From positions 1-64,000 of the forward strand of contig JABYQR010000075.1 in the NCBI GenBank assembly GCA_022592445.1: DNA of 64,000 nt, given 5' to 3'. Below are positions 57,572-64,000 of this stretch, one piece after another. The position numbers and the translations under genes were made by a program. Under the pieces are notes generated by a model, which saw only the letters and a list, made by a program, of their open reading frames with translations, was not told where the DNA came from and ran no database searches. This DNA comes from Cytidiella melzeri (taxonomy: Eukaryota > Basidiomycota > Agaricomycetes > Polyporales > Irpicaceae). Within the stretch, counting starts at the first letter, position 1, and each line of letters opens with the position of its first letter.

Positions 57572-58261
57572 CTAATCCTTCCTGTGTACCTTAGGCAGAC
57601 GCCTCGTCCAATACCACTCCATGCGGTCCAAGTACCACTTAGGTTCCTCCTTCAAGCCGCACATGTCACGTATATGATGTCCTTCTTGAGAGTCCCCTTG
57701 TAGTTATGACTGATTGTAAAGCCTATAGAGAAATTACACTGTGAATCAAACATGGGCTCGATGAATAGAAGCTCGTCATCCTCGACATGCACACCGAGCT
57801 TGCGACAGATGGCGTCGTGAAGCTCGCGACTGGAGAATGTTCGCAAATAGCTGGGTCTGAGCCGCTCTTCACCCTTCTCATTTCCGTTCGCCGAAGTCTC
57901 ATCCTCGTCGCCCTCGCTGTCCTCGTCATTGGCAATTTTTTGCTCGAAATTATTACCACTAAACTCGGAAAATGCTCGTTCAGAATGTCGAATAGCTTGA
58001 AATAATCTATAATCCATCCGAGCCGGAGAATGGGGGGAATGTATTTTGTTCTTGCGTCAGGGAGCAAGATTCGCGGAAAATTGCTTGCAGGGAGAGGTTG
58101 TTGCGACATGGAGCGTTCAAAATCCTATCCAGTGCAAAAGATTTGAAAGATACAGTTATAGCTGCAAGAAACCAACAACGTACCTCAAGCTTGTAATCAC
58201 GACCGTTCGGAGGCCCAAACATGACGGCGGGGATATTGAGGCCGGTGGGTAAGAGCATTTC
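57572..58261 (-). pseudogene. Copy B of the repeated unknown family, most complete but frame-broken
   Basis: Starts near 58258 with MLLPTGLNIPAVMFGPPNGR, an intron after KLE (donor GTACGT), then LRLGWIIDYFKLFDILNEHF, an acidic linker (DEDSEGDEDETSANGNEKGE), RPSYLRTFSSRELHDAIC, DDELLFIEPMFDSQCNFSIG, NYKGTLKKDIIYV and, in another frame, GLKEEPKWYLDRMEWYWTRR before a stop at 57572. The 7 bases present in copy A between the ATCAT and ATATGTGAC blocks are missing here, which accounts for the frame change. I do not recognise the family; the acidic linker and small size (about 220 residues) are its only traits. A functional splice form cannot be excluded. Confidence 0.5.
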
Positions 58262-58677
58262 GCATCCAATACCTCAGAAGCAAACACGATCAACTCCAGC
58301 CTCCAGGAGCAAACTTGTTTGCACGTACCTGTGTACAAGCCCAGTAATGCTGGCAAGAAAAAGAACCTGTAACGGAGTACAGCGAGTGGTGGTTGGTTAC
58401 ATTAGAAGACGGAAGTAAAATACCAACGTCACACGGGCCGCAGTACTTAACGTGGGTGGCTTAATTACTGTAAGAAAGCTTGGAACCAGATGCTCTCAAT
58501 TACAGTAACAACCTTGCAATTCTTCAGAGTGCATCGTGCCATCGTCAAGATAGAGAACATGACCTGTACGAAGGCCTGACGAGAAAATCAAACGTCGGGA
58601 TCTGGAATCTGCACAAGACGCAGACTATGTACCCTACCCGCAAGATGTAGGCCTCGGGAGCTTGTTGCAGAACCGAA
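58262..58677. other. Intergenic between copy B and the following plus-strand frame
   Basis: No supported gene; short frames only. A TTGTTGCAG acceptor-like site at about 58662-58670 precedes the plus-strand frame at 58678. Confidence 0.35.
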
Positions 58678-59122
58678 AGTGGCAACTTCCCCGTCTGCAT
58701 CAATCTTTACACACATCCATTCCGCACATACCTCTTCCTCCGTTGAGTTGACGCTTGAAGCGAATCGTTACCCGGATTTCCTTGTGTCAATGGCGTTCGT
58801 AGAAGGAGACGGCGACGAGACTCAACGCTACGTACTCGCTGTTGTTGAAGTGAAACTTGCTCGGGCACAGGTAGTGGATGCCTTCCTCGGTGTGGGCAAT
58901 GTCATGCTCGATATGCTGCCACAAGTATTTCATCCGTTGCAGCTGGCTTTGCAACAAAACCCGCATCAAAAGGAGATCGTCGCTCTTCAACTCGTAAACG
59001 ATCACTTTCGCTTCCTCACTCTCAAAGGGAAGCAGATTCCACCGCCCAATTACGCTGGGAGGCATTTGTTGCATGGTCTCGCGACGAACAGCTGTCTCCC
59101 AAAGCGTAGAGCTTGTAGCTAG
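58671..59122 (+). CDS. Partial or decayed gene with a restriction-nuclease-like segment
   Basis: The plus-strand frame after an acceptor-like TTGTTGCAG codes for RYPDFLVSMAFVEGDGDETQ, RYVLAVVEVKLARAQVVDAF and FRFLTLKGKQIPPPNY, ending in a basic tail at 59122. The order PDF...VVEVK resembles the PD-(D/E)xK-type segment found in several basidiomycete proteins of unknown role. There is no ATG at the start of the frame and no upstream exon that I can join, so it is either the last exon of a longer gene or a remnant. Low confidence. Confidence 0.3.
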
Positions 59123-59155
59123 AGACCAGGCGGCGTACGATTACTACCTACATCG

Positions 59156-59172
59156 ATAGCTAGCTAGCTAGC
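59156..59172. repeat. Short (TAGC)n repeat
   Basis: Four tandem TAGC units; a minor simple repeat between genes. Confidence 0.7.
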
Positions 59173-59492
59173 GCTTTAGGAAATCAGGCTCGTATTCAAC
59201 CACATAGCAGGCCAACCGTTCTATACTTTCTATCTGTTCGGGACAGTGGGATGTGAACTTACTCTTCCAATGAATAACCCCTACTTTCTGCCAGGCAGTC
59301 TCCAACCGTAGTGCACAACTGCAACAATCAAATATCAGTGATTCATACTAAGGTACATCGTAGAAAGCATTAGCAAACAACATCAGCACGGTAACACATA
59401 GCACGATAACAACAGTCAGCGCGAGCTTCCGTCAACGCACGAAAGGAGGGGTGTTCATATTCGGCTAATTTTCAGGTGAGAGCATTCAGAGC

Positions 59493-61432
59493 TCACGCGT
59501 TGTCATCGTCATCGTCGTCCTGCTGCTTCCTCTTGCGCGAAGAGGACGCCTTGGCAGTGTTGGCCGCGGGCTTCTTTGCCTTCGAGGCAGGTTTAGAAGA
59601 CGGCTTCGAGGCAGGCTTCGACGACGAAGCTTTGGGAGCGGCAGCACGCTAGTGAACACACGGAAGTCAGAAGACGGACGGGCAAGATGAGCATGAGACA
59701 AGTCCAACCTTTGGCTTCTTGCTGTTCTCTTCTTCCTCTTCCTCGTCTTCATCCCCGCTAACGGCATCAATCTCCGCGCCGAAATCCTCACCAGACTCCT
59801 CGTCGTCGGCCTCCTTCTTGCTGGCACGTTTCTTAGCGGGAGCTTTCGCAGGAGCCTTCTCTTTCTTCGCCGGGGTCTTGTTGGCGGACGCGCGTTTAGA
59901 CTTCGGCTTCTCTTCCTCCTCGTCCTCTTCCTCGTCGTAGTCTTCTTGCTTCGCAGCAGCCTTTGCTTTGGTCGCCGCGGCTCTTTTAGGAGCTGCGCGG
60001 TTAACCTTGGGCTTCTCTTCCTCCTCTTCCTCTTCGTCGTCCTGGTCTGCCTGCGCCATTCACACAATGTGAGTCAACAAGCTCGAGATACGTCAACGTA
60101 GATGTTACCTTAGCCTTCCTAGCCCTCTTTTTCGGAGGCTCGTCCTCACCACTCTTTTTTGCCTTCTTCGCGGGAGCCCTCTTCGGTGCCAGGCCAGCCG
60201 CTGGCTCACCCGGACCTTTGTCATCTTCAGGAATAGCTCCCTCGTCCCATGCCCGCTGAACCTTCTCCTTGTCAGCATCTTGCAAATCGCTGTAGCCTTC
60301 AATTTCTGTTGGCTGCGCATAGGATTTTTTCAGCTTGGCGATCACGCCGTCGGGGACACATCCGAAGTGTTGATACGAGCTGTGAGGACAGTCAGGATAT
60401 ATCAACGCGCGAAGGTTGTAGACATACTACGCTTTATTGCCACGGAATTCCCCTTCCAGCCCCAGTCTGAGATAGTCTTTCACGATGGGTTCTATCAAAG
60501 CAAGTTAATGTTAGACGACTTTTCTTTTGCAAGATTCTCCAGCTCACCATCGCAGCCACCTAGCATACAATTGCCTGTTAGCATCTGTACAAAACGAACT
60601 GAGAATGAACATACCCTTGCATTTAGCGCGTCCAGAAGTCGCGTATTCAAGCTTGAACAGGCCGGGACCATCATTCGCGTCCTTTTTGGTGGCCTTTCCA
60701 GCTGCCTTCGCCTTGGCAGGCTTCGCGTCGTCCTCCTCGTCACCCTCTTCGCCGTCCGGCTTGCGAGCACTCTCTGGAATGTCTTCGTCGGCGACATGAC
60801 CTTCTTGCCACGCCTTGCGGATTTTCTCCTGGTCTTTCTCTTCGAGATCATCGAAACCGTCGAGCTCATCGGCTTCGTCAAACGAGTTCTTCATGTTGGA
60901 GAGAATTTTAGTTGTGACGCATCCCCAGTGACGCCAGGAACTAGGGAAAGATGATCCAGTATCAATGTATGCATTCAAGGAACCGCCGGGAACACTATAG
61001 CGCCACGCAACATTCGTTGGAGCCAGAAGGATGAACGCGTGGCGGTGTTGCGCACCCGCAGAAAGCACTCCACGCAGGGTATAATGTTGAATGAATGAGA
61101 TGTGTACGTACAAGGACGTGTTTCCCCTAAAGTCAACGAGGGAACCGAAGCGCAGCTCCCCTTTTGCAATGGCAGTGCCTGTACACCAGACAGCGTCAGA
61201 GGGCGTATCCACAGCGAAACATGCTTTGAGACTAACCGTTACATGGCTTAGGTCCTAGCAGTCAAGTATGACACGAAAAGACGCGAAAGTCAGCGTTGTG
61301 GCCAACCGCGCCGTCGACGAACCCAGTCGTTCGAGCGAGAGGTCGAAACTCACCTTTGCACTTGGCGCGAGCGCTGCTCGCGTACTCCAAACGATAGCCA
61401 GATTTTTTACCACCGCCTTCGTCGTCGGACAT
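59493..61432 (-). CDS. Double PARP-type zinc-finger protein without a PARP catalytic domain
   Basis: The start at 61432 gives MSDDEGGGKKSGYRLEYASS. Two zf-PARP modules follow. The first has SARAKCK, a PKPC knuckle after an intron, GELRFGSLVDFRGNTS and WRHWGCVT. The second has LFKLEYATSGRAKCKGC, DYLRLGLEGEFRGNK and YQHFGCVPD. Each is followed by a charged helical stretch (DGFDDLEEKDQEKIRKAWQE; EGYSDLQDADKEKVQRAWDE). The C-terminal 200 residues alternate Lys/Ala-rich and Asp/Glu-rich blocks (EDYDEEEDEEEE, AKKRASKKEADD) and end RKRKQQDDDDDDNA. zf-PARP modules bind DNA nicks and breaks, so a nuclear role in damage sensing or chromatin is likely. The absence of the WGR and ADP-ribosyl-transferase domains is clear. 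Confidence 0.88.
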
Positions 61433-61890
61433 GTTGAACGAGGTGTTGGTGGTTTGAGAGAGAGGTGAGAGGGAGCAAGACGAAGAGAGGGGGGTGGGGG
61501 CGTTGAAGGCAATTTGGTTTAAATGGGGAATATATTGAGTTCAATCCAAAGTCCGCTTGTACACGCGCTGGCACTAACAAGTTTGCCATTGGCCATGCCG
61601 TTGCCTTGAGTATCCTTTGACACGGTGTCTAGCTGGTGTGGCTGGCCTGTTTTGCTATGCGGGCTACAAATAGGCTTTGCGAAGGAGGGGCTTCCATATG
61701 CTCCCCTCGAGCTGCAGTTTCAAACGTTCAACACTCGTTGTGAGGAGCATCCATTTATCCAATAACATCCAGCGACCACCCAGTGGTTTCACCGCTAGAT
61801 CGACTCCAAACTATGTAAGTTACCGTATTAAATAGTACGTGACAAAGTCCATGCAGTATAAAACACGTATACAGTGCACATCCATATTAT
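61433..61890. other. Intergenic, zf-PARP promoter side
   Basis: About 460 bases with no supported gene. Confidence 0.4.
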
Positions 61891-63550
61891 CTAGCGAGGG
61901 GTTCTTCTCGGATCGCCCACCACACCACGCGGTGAATTGCTTCCACTTCGTGAGCCAGAGCGTGCGTGTCTATCAGAGTGTAAATGAGTCCGTTCGTCTG
62001 CCTCGAGCTCGTCTTCTTCGTCCGCTTCAGCCAGCCTTTCCAAAACGACGGCGTCTATATCGTCGTCTTCCTCCAACGCGTTGAACAGCGTCGTGCTTTG
62101 CCTGCCCGATCCTCGGCGTACGTGACCGGACGTGGGTGCTGATATACCTCCAATGGGAGTGTTGCCGACGCCGTTCCAGCCGTCTATCGACATGCGACCA
62201 GTTAAACTCAACCGAGGGTTCATGAGTCCACCCTCCAAAGCTGAGTGTCCGTTTGCACCGTGCATTCCGGCGGGCTTGCGCGAGATTTCCAGTAGATGGA
62301 CTCCAAGAAATGTGATGGCGAAACCGGCAAGGAGTGATATGGAGTTGACGGGATCGGTTGTGTTAAAACCTTGGAATAAAATCACTGACGCTACAATGGT
62401 AGCCGTGGAGAAGCCGACGTAATACAACGGATTCACGCTATGCTGAGAGTGTCAAAACAGGTCTATTGTCAAAAGAGAGGACGTACACATTGGTAGAGAA
62501 TAAATCCAATGCTTTATTGAAGTAGTTCATCTGAACTACAATGCATCCTGCAGATACCAGGGCAAAAACATACGTGCTTGGGTGACCCAGCTGATTGTTT
62601 CCGGCGAAAGTAAGCTTGATCGCAATTCCTAGACCTTTCACCGCCATGATAGATACAGAACCGGCGAGGGAGCATATAGAGATGTACACCAGAGGGTTTG
62701 AACGGCCATATTTTGGGGCAACAGAGTATATCATGACCAGGCAGAATACGAGGACCGTGAAGCAATACAGCATGAACCCTTTTTCGTTTAAAATCAGCAA
62801 AATACGCATTGAAGTGTCAAGGGATATACCTGGTTGTACTGAAAGATGGAGAATCTCGTCCACAGTCTGTATGTCCTTGTCTTCGGGGGCATGCAGGACA
62901 ATGACCAGGGAACCAAGCAAGCAGAGGGTGCATCCTACTCGACCTATGTGTCCGAGTTCTTCGCCGAGCAGGAATGAAGCAAGTACAGCACTGGGCAGAA
63001 TGAGCTAAGTTGCAACAGGCGTCAACTGACACACGTACCCAACAATCACACTGCCTGCTCCAAGCGGCGTTATCAATATTGGCGGGGCGAATGTGTAAGC
63101 AGCAAAGTTGGCGACTAATGTAGAGTAGAATCAGAATGCGTCCCAAATCACACTCAGGTCGTTCAGAGCTCGGAGCACCTCAAGCTCACTTGCGGCATAC
63201 GTGGGAATGACAAAGTCTGAAGTAGTTACTTACTTTCGCCAAGAATCACTATATATCGAGAGCTGTGTCAACACTCTAAGACAAAGCAGGGGTTGCTCTC
63301 TGACGCACTGGTAGATATTCCTGCCCACCATATGGGGCTTTTGAGGTACGCAAAACTTTCACCTGCGCCGTTGGCGTAGTTTCCACGGTCTCCTGCATCG
63401 TTTAATCCCTGTCACAGGAGGTTCAATACCAGAGAGCTAGAAGAGCCAGTGCGCTTGTGCTCGTACTTTCTTGGTGATAATAAAGCTTGTCCCAATTGCT
63501 ACAGAGCCTGAGAGGGCTAAAGCCAAACCGATGTACTTGTCGTCGACCAT
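61891..63550 (-). CDS. NIPA-type magnesium transporter
   Basis: DUF803/NIPA family, multi-pass Mg2+ transporters of endosomal and plasma membranes. The start at 63550 gives MVDDKYIGLALALSGSVAIG followed by TSFIITKKG, the family's N-terminal signature. Then: APPILITPLGA, LGSLVIVLHAPEDKDIQTVD, FMLYCFTVLVFCLVMIYSVA, NPLVYISICSLAGSVSIMAV, FALVSAGCIVVQMNYFNKAL, NPLYYVGFSTATIVASVILF and LLAGFAITFLGVHLLEISRK. The C-terminal 140 residues are a disordered tail with acidic and Arg/Ser-rich blocks (LAEADEEDELEADER). All eight or nine expected helices are covered. The stop is at 61891. The gene looks intact. Confidence 0.9.
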
Positions 63551-63897
63551 GCCCGAAGTCTGTCAGGCGCAATTGCTCCACGGCTCTTCTGCGCCAATTG
63601 ACTTTTCAAAAGGTGATTCTTGGTAATTGAAATGTCGTTGAAGAAAGAGTGTAGGGTGAGAACGAGATGTTCTAGCAAATTGAGGTATGTAGGCGTGGCG
63701 AGATGGAGGACATGAGCTGAGCGCGAGGGAAAATAGTTATTTTCCTAGATTGGACGGGAATGGAGTTAGTTTATCGTGAATTCTTGAATTATTGCATTGT
63801 GACCTGCCCACCACAACGAATACCGCGCAACAGCGAAAAGCATCTCTGCCGACGTCTAGAGCAGTACGTACCTGCATTATCTATGGCGACATTGCCC

Positions 63898-64000
63898 TCA
63901 CGACCTGTTGCCCAGGAGAATGCTGGCTTCGCTAAGAGCGACAACGTCACGCGCAGTGCTCGGGTCAAGGCGAGCTCTGTCCACCACACCTGCAGTACGC
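63898..64000 (-). CDS. Possible C-terminal end of a gene entering from the right edge
   Basis: On the minus strand the bases after a CTGCAG acceptor-like site read VVDRARLDPSTARDVVALSE followed by ASILLGNRS and a TGA at 63900-63898. The composition is natural for the last exon of a protein. Too little is present to name a family. Confidence 0.35.
   Translation of the reverse strand, partial: RTAGVVDRARLDPSTARDVVALSEASILLGNRS

Overview
The window looks like nuclear DNA of a filamentous basidiomycete (Agaricomycetes-type). Genes sit close together on both strands and are cut by many short GT-AG introns, mostly 45-70 nt, with CTNA-type branch sites. The gene content fits: a lineage-typical expanded G-alpha, a fungal sesquiterpene synthase, zf-PARP proteins without a PARP domain, Ser/Thr-rich single-pass membrane proteins, and tRNA-Val genes. 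It is a chromosomal segment, not a plasmid, virus or bacterial island. No CRISPR array, operon or complete transposon is visible.

Layout. 0-15 kb: 5' part of a dynamin-like GTPase (-), a two-exon unknown protein (+), unknown minus-strand exons, a zinc-ribbon-15 protein with micro-exons (-), two small unknown genes (-), an EH-like proline-rich protein (+), an expanded G-alpha (+) and an HMG-box-like protein (-). 15-22 kb: a disabled sesquiterpene synthase (-), then two Ser/Thr-rich single-pass membrane proteins (-). 22-28 kb: antiquitin-type aldehyde dehydrogenase, GOLPH3/Vps74 and a small coiled-coil protein (all -). 28-35 kb: an unknown small gene followed closely by a MOV10/SDE3-type RNA helicase with three N-terminal zinc fingers (+), then an MRS2-type Mg channel (-). 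35-42 kb: a small nucleotidyltransferase-like protein, a possible 69-residue protein, tRNA-Val(TAC), a multi-pass membrane protein (all +), an oxysterol-binding protein (-) and tRNA-Val(CAC) with a 9-nt intron (-). 42-50 kb: PIG-A (+), an intronless MDR oxidoreductase (+), a third Ser/Thr-rich membrane protein (-), an NCS1 permease (+) and a derlin (-). 51-64 kb: DUF255/SPATA20 protein (+), aldo-keto reductase (+), three decayed copies of one unknown family, a double zf-PARP protein (-), a NIPA-type Mg transporter (-), and a probable gene end at the right edge.

The genes do not form one pathway. Themes recur: membrane trafficking and ER functions (dynamin-like, Vps74, OSBP, PIG-A, derlin), Mg2+ transport (MRS2, NIPA) and signalling (G-alpha). 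The most unusual items are the terpene synthase with several lesions, the three-copy decaying family, the G-alpha with Ser in place of the catalytic Gln, and single-base frame breaks in otherwise well conserved genes. The frame breaks may be real mutations or consensus errors. I did not find a convincing previously undescribed multi-gene system.
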